A DNA stretch of 8,519 nt from Candidatus Omnitrophota bacterium (GCA_023247575.1 JAHFGE010000062.1:1-8519), one strand, 5' to 3'. Numbered from the stretch's first letter, positions 1-6,052 are shown. The notes: generated by a model from the letters alone, not told the origin. Made by a program: numbers and translations.

Positions 1-2
1 AA

Positions 3-899
3 AAAAAGGTGCTGGCCGAAGTCAGCCAGCATGTGCCGCCCGAGACTATTCTGGCTACCAATACCTCGTCGCTGTCGGTGACAGAAATGGGTAAGGTGGT
101 CAAAGACCCTTCTAAAATGATCGGCTTTCATTTCTTCAATCCCGTGCATCGCATGCCGCTGGTGGAAATCATTATAACACCACAGACGTCTCAAGAAACG
201 TTGGCCGCGGGCGTAGAATTTGCCAAACGTTTAGGCAAGACCCCGGTCATCGTCAAGGATGCTCCGGGGTTTTTGGTCAACCGCATTTTGCTGGCTTATA
301 TCAATGAAGCTGGACGGCTGTTGTGCGAGGGTGGCACCATTGCCGGTATTGACAAAATCGCCACGGACTTTGGGATGCCCATGGGGCCGTTTACTTTATC
401 CGACGAGGTTGGCTTGGATGTCGGCATCAAAGTGCTGCATGTGCTGCAGGCGGGTTTGGGGGTGCGATTTAAACCAGCCGAGGTTTTTGATAAGATAAGC
501 AGGGTCACCCCGCCCCTGTTGGGCAAAAAATCCGGCAGGGGGTTTTATATTTATGAGGGCAAACGTCGACGGGTGAATCCGGATGTTCGGGTGGGCCCCC
601 GTGCCCACCCCAATACGGATGCCTTAACCCGTATGACGCATATCATGATCAATGAGGCAGCGCGCCTATTGGAAGAAAGCATCGTCGATGGGCCCGATAC
701 CGTCGATATCGGCATGATCATGGGCACAGGTTTCCCGCCGTTTCGCGGGGGGCTTTTGCGCTATGCGGATGCTCTGGGGATTGAGGCGGTGGTGGCGGAT
801 TTGCAACAGCTGGAAGATCGTTTTCAGGACGGCCGCTTTAAACCAGCCGGGTATCTGTTGGATTTAAAAGCAAAAGGGCGGGGGTTTTTTGATCAATGA
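3..899 (+). CDS. fadB: FadB/FadJ-type 3-hydroxyacyl-CoA dehydrogenase, C-terminal part (5' end outside window)
   Basis: This is the C-terminal part of a fatty-acid beta-oxidation multifunctional protein: NAD-dependent oxidation of 3-hydroxyacyl-CoA, usually fused to an N-terminal enoyl-CoA hydratase that would lie upstream. The frame is open to the left edge (Lys-Lys-Val-Leu-Ala-Glu, as in FadB), so the GTG at 9 is an internal valine and not the start. Visible blocks are the second half of the NAD-binding domain (ATNTSS, then HFFNPVHRMPLVEII with the catalytic-type His), the DAPGFLVNRIL hinge, the first C-terminal dehydrogenase domain (PMGPFTLSDEVGLDV, GKKSGRGFY) and the second (INEAARLLEE, GTGFPPFRGG). 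About 299 of a usual ~700 residues are present. The stop overlaps the next start as ATGA. FadB and FadJ cannot be separated here, because the hydratase half and any thiolase partner are out of view. Confidence 0.93.
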   Translation, partial: KKVLAEVSQHVPPETILATNTSSLSVTEMGKVVKDPSKMIGFHFFNPVHRMPLVEIIITPQTSQETLAAGVEFAKRLGKTPVIVKDAPGFLVNRILLAYINEAGRLLCEGGTIAGIDKIATDFGMPMGPFTLSDEVGLDVGIKVLHVLQAGLGVRFKPAEVFDKISRVTPPLLGKKSGRGFYIYEGKRRRVNPDVRVGPRAHPNTDALTRMTHIMINEAARLLEESIVDGPDTVDIGMIMGTGFPPFRGGLLRYADALGIEAVVADLQQLEDRFQDGRFKPAGYLLDLKAKGRGFFDQ

Positions 900-1450
900 A
901 ACCCGAAACCAAAAAAATAATTTTAATAACCCTCTGGTGCTTGGCTGCTACGGTTTTAGCGGCGGGCGCCGTGGGACTGTGGATAAGGGCCAGTCAATTT
1001 AGCCTTTATCAAGACAGCCAGTATCAATTCTCTATGAAATATCCCAAGGATTGGGAAAAAAGGGAGCACGCTTATGGAACGGCCGTGGTTTTTGTGCGGC
1101 CCAAACAAACCGCGCTGGATATTTTTCAGCCCAATGTGAACGTCACCGTTCAGGACATCCCCGACACCGTCGCCACCCTGGGGAGCTTTTCTGAAACTAT
1201 CACCAAGCAGATGAAGACGGTTTTTAAGAACAATATCAATATCATCGAGGATAAAAATTTTACCTTTGGCCAGCGACGGGGGCACCGCCTTATTTTTGCA
1301 GCCCCGCAGCCGGACAATTTAAAAACCATGGTGGTGTGGACCATCAAGGCAGGCCGGGCCGTTATTTTCACCTTCATTGCCAAAGCCGACCAGTACCAAG
1401 CCCTCCTATCCACCGTCGATCAAATGGTAGAATCGTTTCAATTGAGATAG
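896..1450 (+). CDS. Membrane-anchored PsbP/DcrB-like protein of unknown function
   Basis: The protein has 184 residues. Residues about 7-29 form one hydrophobic segment after a Lys-rich start, so it is an uncleaved anchor or signal peptide with the rest outside the inner membrane. Residues about 38-184 resemble the PsbP/Mog1 fold (PsbP-related or DUF1795/DcrB-like): the opening block YQFSMKYPKDWEK, a middle stretch of beta strands (VNVTVQDIP), an amphipathic segment, and the closing motif with VDQMVESFQL. This fold occurs widely in bacteria without photosynthesis, and no enzymatic residues are recognisable. The ATG overlaps the upstream stop (ATGA), suggesting translational coupling to the fatty-acid oxidation gene, although a functional link is not evident. 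The assignment rests on pattern recognition of the block around YPKDW and is a fold-level guess. Confidence 0.75.
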   Translation: MKPETKKIILITLWCLAATVLAAGAVGLWIRASQFSLYQDSQYQFSMKYPKDWEKREHAYGTAVVFVRPKQTALDIFQPNVNVTVQDIPDTVATLGSFSETITKQMKTVFKNNINIIEDKNFTFGQRRGHRLIFAAPQPDNLKTMVVWTIKAGRAVIFTFIAKADQYQALLSTVDQMVESFQLR

Positions 1451-1460
1451 CAGCAGGTGC

Positions 1461-2105
1461 CTACATGCGTTCGCCTAAAAATTCCTGCAAGCTATCGCAG
1501 CGCAGATAAGGATTAGTTTGTTTTTGGTGGCCGATGGTGTCCGTGGGGGTGGGGCCATAATGATGGCCGGGCCAAATGACAGTGTCCTCCGGAAGTTTCA
1601 TAAGGATCTCAAGACTTTTATACATGATTTTGGCATCGCCGCCGGGCAAATCACAGCGGCCGCATCCGTCGATAAAAAGAGTGTCGCCGGTTATCAATTG
1701 GCCCTGGGCGAGGAAACACTGGCACCCCGGGGTGTGCCCCGGGGTATGCAGCACCTCGAAGGTGATGGAACCTACCTGTAGGGGCGATCCTTGTGATCGC
1801 CCCTTTTCGTCAACATCGACGAGATTCTTCAGGCCATGGCGCAAAAACGGCGCCTCATGACGGGAGATATAGACGGGAATTGTCTCCTCAATATCATCTA
1901 ACCCATTGACATGGTCAGGATGGGCATGGGTTAAAAATACCTTGGTGATTTTAAAACCCATCTCTTTGGCTTGCCGGCATAAAAACGGCACATCCCAGGC
2001 CGGATCCACGATGGCCATTTCTTTGGTGGCGGGGTCGCCTAAAAGATAAAGGAAATTATTTAAAGGGCCGATTTCGTATTGTTTGATGATTAAATTTTTT
2101 GACAT
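1461..2105 (-). CDS. Metallo-beta-lactamase-fold hydrolase (glyoxalase II-like)
   Basis: This 214-residue protein is a probable cytoplasmic two-metal hydrolase of the hydroxyacylglutathione hydrolase-like group. Metal ligands are visible: HAHPDH at residues 60-65 (His60, His62, Asp64, His65), His124 in TPGHTPG, Asp141 in GDTLF and His181 in WPGHHYG. The segment GCGRCDLPGGD (148-157) and the TNPYLR tail fit a YcbL-like subgroup. Substrate is unknown; a glutathione thioester is attractive because glutathione genes lie nearby, but this is inference. Residues 101-110 (KGRSQGSPLQ) are encoded by a palindromic repeat found again just upstream of the gene. They fall in the variable loop before the TFEVLHTPGH strand, so the core should survive. 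No Shine-Dalgarno precedes the ATG; a TATAAT lies 6 bp upstream instead. The gene converges on its left neighbour with a 10-bp gap. Confidence 0.9.
   Translation of the reverse strand: MSKNLIIKQYEIGPLNNFLYLLGDPATKEMAIVDPAWDVPFLCRQAKEMGFKITKVFLTHAHPDHVNGLDDIEETIPVYISRHEAPFLRHGLKNLVDVDEKGRSQGSPLQVGSITFEVLHTPGHTPGCQCFLAQGQLITGDTLFIDGCGRCDLPGGDAKIMYKSLEILMKLPEDTVIWPGHHYGPTPTDTIGHQKQTNPYLRCDSLQEFLGERM
1776..1805. repeat. Palindromic repeat inserted in frame in the MBL gene
   Basis: Stem GGGGCGATC (1781-1789) pairs with GATCGCCCC (1795-1803) around a CTTGT loop. The 26 bases 1777-1802 are identical to the reverse complement of 2171-2196 upstream of the same gene, including the outer TGTA. In the gene, read on the minus strand, it encodes KGRSQGSPLQ without stop or frameshift. 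This is direct sequence evidence for a mobile or spreading short repeat inside a coding region. Confidence 0.9.
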
Positions 2106-2141
2106 GGAGGAATTATATCATAGAATAACGTTCGGTGTAGG
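2106..2141 (-). promoter_or_regulatory. Possible promoter for a leaderless MBL mRNA
   Basis: On the minus strand a perfect TATAAT (complement of 2112-2117) ends six bases before the MBL ATG. Transcription would then begin at or next to the A of the start codon. The six bases between are TCCTCC, which is not a Shine-Dalgarno sequence. The -35 region would fall near 2135-2141, at the outer end of the palindromic repeat (CCTACA or CTACAC), and matches the consensus poorly. Support is the -10 and the missing ribosome site only. Confidence 0.35.
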
Positions 2142-2196
2142 GGTGAATCTTGTATTCGCCCTAATCATTTGGGCGATCACAAGGATCGCCCCTACA
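2136..2196. repeat. 61-bp double-hairpin palindromic repeat between divergent genes
   Basis: The element begins TGTAGGGGTGAATC and ends GGATCGCCCCTACA. Its two halves are each a hairpin: GGGTGAAT/ATTCGCCC with a G-T pair, and GGGCGATC/GATCGCCC. Each half is also an imperfect inverted copy of the other around TAATCATTT. The right half is the inverted twin of the copy inside the MBL gene. Its right end lies 8 bp before the GGAGG ribosome site of the thioredoxin-like gene and its left end overlaps the likely -35 region of the MBL gene. Confidence 0.88.
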
Positions 2197-2216
2197 AATA
2201 ATACGGAGGTCATACT

Positions 2217-2765
2217 ATGGCTTTACTCGAATCGATCAAAATTCCTTTAGGAACCGTCATGCCGGATTTCCAATTGAAAGACCCCTTTGGCAAATTATAT
2301 AAGGGAAAAGAGCTTATCGGCGAGCGGGGATTGCTGGTGGTTTTTACCTGCAACCACTGCCCTTATGCGCAGGCTGTCTGGCCGCGGGTCATCCGTCTGG
2401 CTCAATACGGTCTTGGCATGCGGGTGAACACCGTGGCCATTAATCCCAACATCAATCCTGGTTATCCCGACGATGCGCCGGATAAAATGATGGGAAAAAT
2501 CAAGGAACTGGGCATTGCATTTCCTTATCTGGTGGATGAGACCCAAAAAGTGGCCGAGGCTTTCCGGGCCCAATGCACGCCGGACATTTATCTGTTTAAT
2601 CAAGAACGCAAGCTCGTTTACCACGGTCGCATCGACGACAATTGGAAAGAGCAAGACAAGGTCGCCCGCGAAGAGCTCAAAGAGGCCATGAACAATATGG
2701 CTGCCGGCCGTCCGGTGGACGCTCAGCAAATGCCGTCCATGGGCTGTTCGATCAAGTGGATATGA
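2217..2765 (+). CDS. Thioredoxin-fold (peroxiredoxin-like) family protein
   Basis: This 182-residue cytoplasmic protein belongs to the AhpC/TSA-related thioredoxin family that carries a CNHCPY motif. The opening MALLESIKIPLGTVMPDFQL is typical of the group. VVFTCNHCPYAQAVW gives the CXXC pair Cys45 and Cys48, CTPD (Cys120) sits where thioredoxins keep the cis-proline loop, and the tail PSMGCSIKW (Cys177) is a group signature. The role is probably thiol-disulfide or peroxide-related redox; a substrate is not known. Length is normal. The start is fixed by GGAGG at 2205-2209, seven bases before the ATG. The stop overlaps the NRAMP start as ATGA, so the two genes are probably co-translated. Confidence 0.9.
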   Translation: MALLESIKIPLGTVMPDFQLKDPFGKLYKGKELIGERGLLVVFTCNHCPYAQAVWPRVIRLAQYGLGMRVNTVAINPNINPGYPDDAPDKMMGKIKELGIAFPYLVDETQKVAEAFRAQCTPDIYLFNQERKLVYHGRIDDNWKEQDKVAREELKEAMNNMAAGRPVDAQQMPSMGCSIKWI

Positions 2766-4090
2766 ATCATCAGGGTTGGAAAAAACCAGTCACTTCCCCT
2801 AGCTTACGTGAGGTGCACGCATCCATTCCGGTTTCACCCCATGCCAGCGTTTGGCGCAAAATCCTGGCGTTTACGGGCCCGGGTTTTCTGGTGGCCGTCG
2901 GCTACATGGACCCGGGCAACTGGGCCACGGATATAGCCGGAGGGGCCAAGTTTGGTTACACCTTATTGTCGGTGATTTTGATTTCCAATTTCATGGCCAT
3001 CCTCTTACAGTATTTGGCCCTTAAACTTGGGATTGTCACCGGCCGTGATCTGGCCCAGGCCTGCCGCGATCATTATTCCAAACCCGTCGCTATTTTTTTG
3101 TGGATTATCTGTGAAATTGCCATTGCCGCCTGCGATTTGGCCGAGGTGCTGGGCAGCGCCATTGCCCTTAATCTTTTATTTAAGATCCCCTTAGTCGTTG
3201 GTGTCATGATTACGGCTTTGGATGTACTGCTGGTTTTATTCTTGCAGCATAAAGGCTTTAGGTTTTTGGAATGTTTGGTGATCACTCTGATTGCCACCAT
3301 GGGGATCTGTTTTGCTTATGAACTGGCGCTTTCGCATCCGGCATGGGGTTCAATGGCCGTTTATTTATTACCTCAAGCGCAGATCGTGACTCACTGGGAC
3401 ATGCTCTACATTGCTCTGGGAATTTTAGGGGCAACCGTGATGCCGCATAATTTGTACATGCATTCCAGTCTTTCACAGACCAGGGCTTTTGAGCGCAATG
3501 ACCAGGGCCGTGCCATGGCGATCCGTTATGCCAGTTTCGACTCTACCTTTGCTTTATTTGGGGCTTTTTTTATCAATGCCGCTATATTAGTTTTAGCTGC
3601 TTCTACTTTCCATGGCACAGGGCATCAGGATGTTGCCGATATCAGCGTGGCCTATCAATTATTGACTCCTCTTTTAGGGACACCGTTAGCATCTCTTTTA
3701 TTTGCTCTGGCTTTATTGGCTTCCGGCCAGAACTCCACATTGACCGGCACTTTGGCCGGCCAGATTGTGATGGAAGGATTCTTGGATATACGTCTTCGTC
3801 CCTGGTTACGCCGATTGATGACACGCCTGTTAGCCATTGTTCCAGCCATTATTGTGACGGCGATGTATGGGCAAAAAGGAGTAGGGGATCTTTTAATTTT
3901 AAGTCAGGTCATTTTGTCAGTGCAACTGGGATTTGCCGTCTTTCCATTGGTCCTTTTTACCAGCGATACAAAAAAGATGGGACGATTTGTCAACAACGTC
4001 TGGCTTAAAATGTTGGCGTGGTTTGTGACTGCTGTTATAATAGTGCTCAATGCTTATTTGTTGATACAGATGGTATTTCCGCATAAGTAG
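2762..4090 (+). CDS. mntH: NRAMP-family Mn2+/Fe2+ transporter
   Basis: This 442-residue inner-membrane importer of divalent metal, mainly Mn2+ and Fe2+, is proton-coupled in characterised relatives. Transmembrane segment 1 carries GYMDPGNWATD (Asp50, Asn53) and segment 6 carries GATVMPHNLYMHSS (Met227, His229), the two unwound helices that bind the metal. SGQNSTLTGTLAGQIVMEGF (321-340) is another family signature. The C-terminal segment ending near residue 436 completes about 11 membrane helices, as expected for MntH. The frame is open back to 2642, but residues before 2762 are Arg-rich, overlap the upstream gene and match no family N-terminus. The ATG at 2762 overlaps the upstream stop and leaves a normal ~33-residue leader. 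No clear MntR or Fur box is visible. Confidence 0.95.
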   Translation: MNHQGWKKPVTSPSLREVHASIPVSPHASVWRKILAFTGPGFLVAVGYMDPGNWATDIAGGAKFGYTLLSVILISNFMAILLQYLALKLGIVTGRDLAQACRDHYSKPVAIFLWIICEIAIAACDLAEVLGSAIALNLLFKIPLVVGVMITALDVLLVLFLQHKGFRFLECLVITLIATMGICFAYELALSHPAWGSMAVYLLPQAQIVTHWDMLYIALGILGATVMPHNLYMHSSLSQTRAFERNDQGRAMAIRYASFDSTFALFGAFFINAAILVLAASTFHGTGHQDVADISVAYQLLTPLLGTPLASLLFALALLASGQNSTLTGTLAGQIVMEGFLDIRLRPWLRRLMTRLLAIVPAIIVTAMYGQKGVGDLLILSQVILSVQLGFAVFPLVLFTSDTKKMGRFVNNVWLKMLAWFVTAVIIVLNAYLLIQMVFPHK

Positions 4091-4096
4091 GAAGGG

Positions 4097-4179
4097 TTTG
4101 TCATTCCCGAATGTTTTTATCGGGAATCCAGAGATTCACAAGCACGAGGTCCCCGACAGATACATTCGGGGACGACAAA
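4097..4179. repeat. Composite MITE-like element with two hairpins between mntH and uspA
   Basis: The ends are inverted repeats: TTTGTCATTCCC on the left against the complement of GGGGACGACAAA on the right, 10 of 12 matching. Inside are two perfect 8-bp hairpins: ATTCCCGA/TCGGGAAT (4103-4110 with 4120-4127) and GTCCCCGA/TCGGGGAC (4149-4156 with 4166-4173). Both loops are nine bases. It fills nearly the whole 103-bp gap and happens to be open in the uspA frame, giving a false N-terminal extension. Confidence 0.8.
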
Positions 4180-4193
4180 GCTACCAGAGAAAT

Positions 4194-4625
4194 ATGTACA
4201 AAAAAATTTTAATACCCCTGGATAATTCACCGACGGACAAAATCATTTTGGAATATATACGCCCTTTAGCTCAAATGACACAGGCGGCATTGATTCTGGT
4301 GCATGTAGCCGAGGGTTTTGTCGGGCGCCTGCAGGATAAACTGAATCTGGCTGATTCAGAAGAAATTATCAAGGACAAATCTTATTTGGACGCCCTTTGC
4401 CGGCAGTTGGCCAGCGAAGGGTTTCATGTTCAATCACTCCTGGTTCATGACAAAGAGCCTGTGGATGGTATTTTAGACACCGCCAAAGCGGAAGGCTGTG
4501 ATTTAATTGCGATGGCTACGCATGGGCACAAGTTTGTCAAAGATGTTATTTTGGGTTCCGTCGCCGACGCCTTAAGGCACCGTACCGATATTCCCATCCT
4601 CATGATCCGCGCCAGTTTGAAATGA
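4194..4625 (+). CDS. uspA: Universal stress protein (UspA family)
   Basis: This is a 143-residue single-domain cytoplasmic protein. The N-terminal MYKKILIPLDNS strand with Asp10, the LVHVAE strand, and the closing block DLIAMATHGHKFVKDVILGSVADALRHRTDIPILMIR are typical of the family. ATP-binding members use G-2X-G-9X-G-S/T. Here the first Gly (111) and the final Gly-Ser (121-122) are present, but the second Gly is Phe114, so nucleotide binding is uncertain. The frame is open back to 4098, but those 32 residues are encoded by the repeat element and resemble nothing in the family. The ATG at 4194 gives the normal length. The ribosome site is weak (AGAGA). UspA-type genes next to transporters are common; the link to metal stress is inferred. 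Confidence 0.9.
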   Translation: MYKKILIPLDNSPTDKIILEYIRPLAQMTQAALILVHVAEGFVGRLQDKLNLADSEEIIKDKSYLDALCRQLASEGFHVQSLLVHDKEPVDGILDTAKAEGCDLIAMATHGHKFVKDVILGSVADALRHRTDIPILMIRASLK

Positions 4626-4629
4626 CAGT

Positions 4630-4661
4630 TCGGGGGCAGGCAGGTGCGCAACTGTCCCCGA
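4630..4661. repeat. REP-like hairpin in the uspA-mrp gap
   Basis: TCGGGGGCAG (4630-4639) pairs with CTGTCCCCGA (4652-4661), with one G-T (wobble) pair, around the loop GCAGGTGCGCAA. The loop and right arm recall the GGTGCGCAACTGTCCCC type of REP sequence associated with Y1 (RAYT) transposases, from memory. The sequence after it is T-rich (TTGTAATATTGTT), so it could also act as a weak terminator or attenuator before mrp. It ends 13 bp before the mrp ATG, and no Shine-Dalgarno fits in between. Confidence 0.7.
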
Positions 4662-4674
4662 TTGTAATATTGTT

Positions 4675-5715
4675 ATGGCTAATCCTTTTGGTTTATCCAA
4701 AGTCAAACATATCATTGCGGTGTCTTCCTGCAAGGGCGGGGTGGGCAAATCGACTATCGCTGTCCTGATGGCGCAAGAATTTAGCCGCCGGGGGTTTAAA
4801 ACAGGTTTGCTGGATACGGACATTTACGGCCCTTCACTGCCGTCCTTGTTTAACCTTTCCAATGTTCCTATTCGAAGTGATGAATTCAAACAAATACTTC
4901 CTGTAGAGCAGGATGGATTGAAGCTCATGTCCTTCGGCTTTTTGTTAGGCGATGCCCCGGCTGTTTTGCGTGGGCCCATTGTCACCCGTTATATCCAACA
5001 GTTGCTTTACAATGTGGCTTGGGGGGAGCTGGATTATCTTATTCTTGATATGCCCCCGGGAACAGGGGACGTGCAGCTGACCATTACCCAATCGGCTCAA
5101 CTGACTGGCGCAGTCATTGTCACCACCCCGCACACGCTTTCTCTGGTTGATGTAGGCCGCGGGATTCTGATGTTTGAAAAGGTGCAGGTCCCTATTTTAG
5201 GTATTGTGGAGAATATGTCTTATTTTGTCTGCGATTCTTGCCAGAAGAAACATTATCTTTTTGGGCATGCCCCGACGGTACCGTCGGGGCAAGCTCATAC
5301 GTTGCAGAAACGTTTTGGGGTACGGACTTTAGCGGAGATTCCTTTGGAGTCTTCTTTAAATATCCAGCCATTTATTTCCCAGGCGGTAGAGGAAACACTA
5401 AAGGTTTTAGCCGCTAATACTGGACCTAAAATTTTGCCGGAAGTTTCTTTTGATGCTGGCCATGTCCGTTTAAAGTTTACCGATGGCACCCAGAAAGTTT
5501 TAGAGAACCGCAACTTACGCCTGGCCTGTCCATGTGCTTTATGCGTCAATGAAATTACGGGTAAGAGTTTAATCAACCCGGCTAAAATAAGATTGGATAT
5601 AGCTCCCAAAGAAATTTTACCGCTGGGGTCTTATGCCTTGAGCATTGTCTGGAACGACGGCCACTCGTCGGGAATTTATCCTTATGATTATCTGCTTTCC
5701 TTGCCTAATGATTGA
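4675..5715 (+). CDS. mrp: Mrp/ApbC-type Fe-S carrier P-loop ATPase fused to a DUF971 domain
   Basis: This 346-residue cytoplasmic protein should carry or load Fe-S clusters onto target proteins using ATP. The deviant Walker A is KGGVGKST (20-27), then LLDTDIYGPS (45-54), the switch-like LDMPPGTGDVQLT (124-136), VTTPHTLSLVDV (149-160) and the cluster-binding CXXC at Cys186 and Cys189 (VCDSCQ). Residues about 262-344 form a DUF971 domain, with LRLACPCALCVNE (281-293), IAPKEILPLGSYALSIVWNDGHSSGIY and a final YDYL. The DUF971 domain is also found alone and in gamma-butyrobetaine hydroxylase-like proteins; fusion to Mrp is known in several lineages. Just after the CXXC the usual FG-x-GGG loop is replaced by a longer stretch (198-207) encoded by a perfect palindrome. 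No clear ribosome site precedes the ATG. The gene converges on the glutaredoxin gene. Confidence 0.93.
   Translation: MANPFGLSKVKHIIAVSSCKGGVGKSTIAVLMAQEFSRRGFKTGLLDTDIYGPSLPSLFNLSNVPIRSDEFKQILPVEQDGLKLMSFGFLLGDAPAVLRGPIVTRYIQQLLYNVAWGELDYLILDMPPGTGDVQLTITQSAQLTGAVIVTTPHTLSLVDVGRGILMFEKVQVPILGIVENMSYFVCDSCQKKHYLFGHAPTVPSGQAHTLQKRFGVRTLAEIPLESSLNIQPFISQAVEETLKVLAANTGPKILPEVSFDAGHVRLKFTDGTQKVLENRNLRLACPCALCVNEITGKSLINPAKIRLDIAPKEILPLGSYALSIVWNDGHSSGIYPYDYLLSLPND
5265..5294. repeat. Perfect palindrome inserted in frame in mrp
   Basis: Bases 5270-5289 are a perfect 20-bp palindrome (CCCCGACGGT and its complement). Pairing extends to 5265 and 5294 with one mismatch. Reading through it, mrp residues 198-207 are HAPTVPSGQA, about six residues longer than the FG-x-GGG-x-x-L loop remembered from other Mrp proteins. 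It differs in sequence from the TGTAGGGG elements but shares their short GC-rich hairpin form. Confidence 0.85.
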
Positions 5716-5735
5716 TACTTCGCCATTAGGATTTT
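5704..5735 (+). terminator. Weak terminator-like hairpin between convergent mrp and grx
   Basis: CCTAATG (5704-5710) pairs with CATTAGG (5724-5730) around a 13-base loop, followed by ATTTT. It spans the mrp stop and the last codons of the glutaredoxin gene. The stem is AT-rich and the T run short, so function is doubtful. No T run follows in the minus direction. Confidence 0.3.
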
Positions 5736-6037
5736 AATAGCGTGGCGAGTTCCCCATTCTCATGCATCTCGGTAATGATGTCGCAGCCACCAATGAATTG
5801 ACCATTAATAAAAATTTGCGGCAGGGTAGGCCAGTTGGTAAATTCCTTGATTCCTTGACGAAGTTCTTCATTACTGAGGACATTGAAGTCTTTAATAGGA
5901 ACATTGTAGGATTGTAGAATTTGTACCGACCGGGCTGAGAAGCCGCACATGGGTGCATCAGCAGTGCCCTTCATATAAATGACAACTTTATTATTTTTGA
6001 TCTCCTTTTCAATCTGATTTTTTAAATTGGGTGACAT
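5726..6037 (-). CDS. grxD: Monothiol CGFS glutaredoxin (Grx4/GrxD type)
   Basis: This is a 103-residue cytoplasmic protein. The active site is CGFS (Cys31-Ser34) in the context YMKGTADAPMCGFS, with the conserved Lys23. WPTLPQIFINGQFIGGCDI (69-87) supplies the Thr-Leu-Pro loop and the Gly-Gly-Cys-Asp glutathione-binding block. CGFS glutaredoxins hold a [2Fe-2S] cluster between two subunits, or with a BolA partner, using glutathione as ligand, and act in cluster transfer or iron sensing more than in disulfide reduction. The neighbours on the same strand, bolA, gshB and gshA, supply exactly the partner and the cofactor. The start is fixed by AGGAGG (complement of 6043-6048) five bases upstream. 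Length matches E. coli Grx4 closely. Confidence 0.96.
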   Translation of the reverse strand: MSPNLKNQIEKEIKNNKVVIYMKGTADAPMCGFSARSVQILQSYNVPIKDFNVLSNEELRQGIKEFTNWPTLPQIFINGQFIGGCDIITEMHENGELATLLKS

Positions 6038-6052
6038 AAATTCCTCCTGGCA

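Noticed and set aside
9..11. GTG at 9 as the true start of the dehydrogenase gene
   Set aside because: The frame is open upstream and the protein would begin in the middle of the NAD-binding domain.
1446..1496. Imperfect inverted repeat (GATAGC..GCAGG with CCTGC..GCTATC) at the convergent gene ends as a terminator
   Set aside because: The loop is long, the stem is interrupted and no T run follows in either direction.
2295..2729. 144-codon open frame on the minus strand
   Set aside because: It lies wholly antisense to the well-supported thioredoxin-like gene and matches no family.
2642..2761. Forty-residue N-terminal extension of the NRAMP protein
   Set aside because: It overlaps the thioredoxin-like gene in another frame, is Arg-rich and unlike any NRAMP leader; the ATG at 2762 with ATGA overlap gives the normal protein.
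4098..4193. Thirty-two-residue N-terminal extension of UspA
   Set aside because: It is translated repeat sequence; MYKKILIPLD at 4194 is the standard UspA start.
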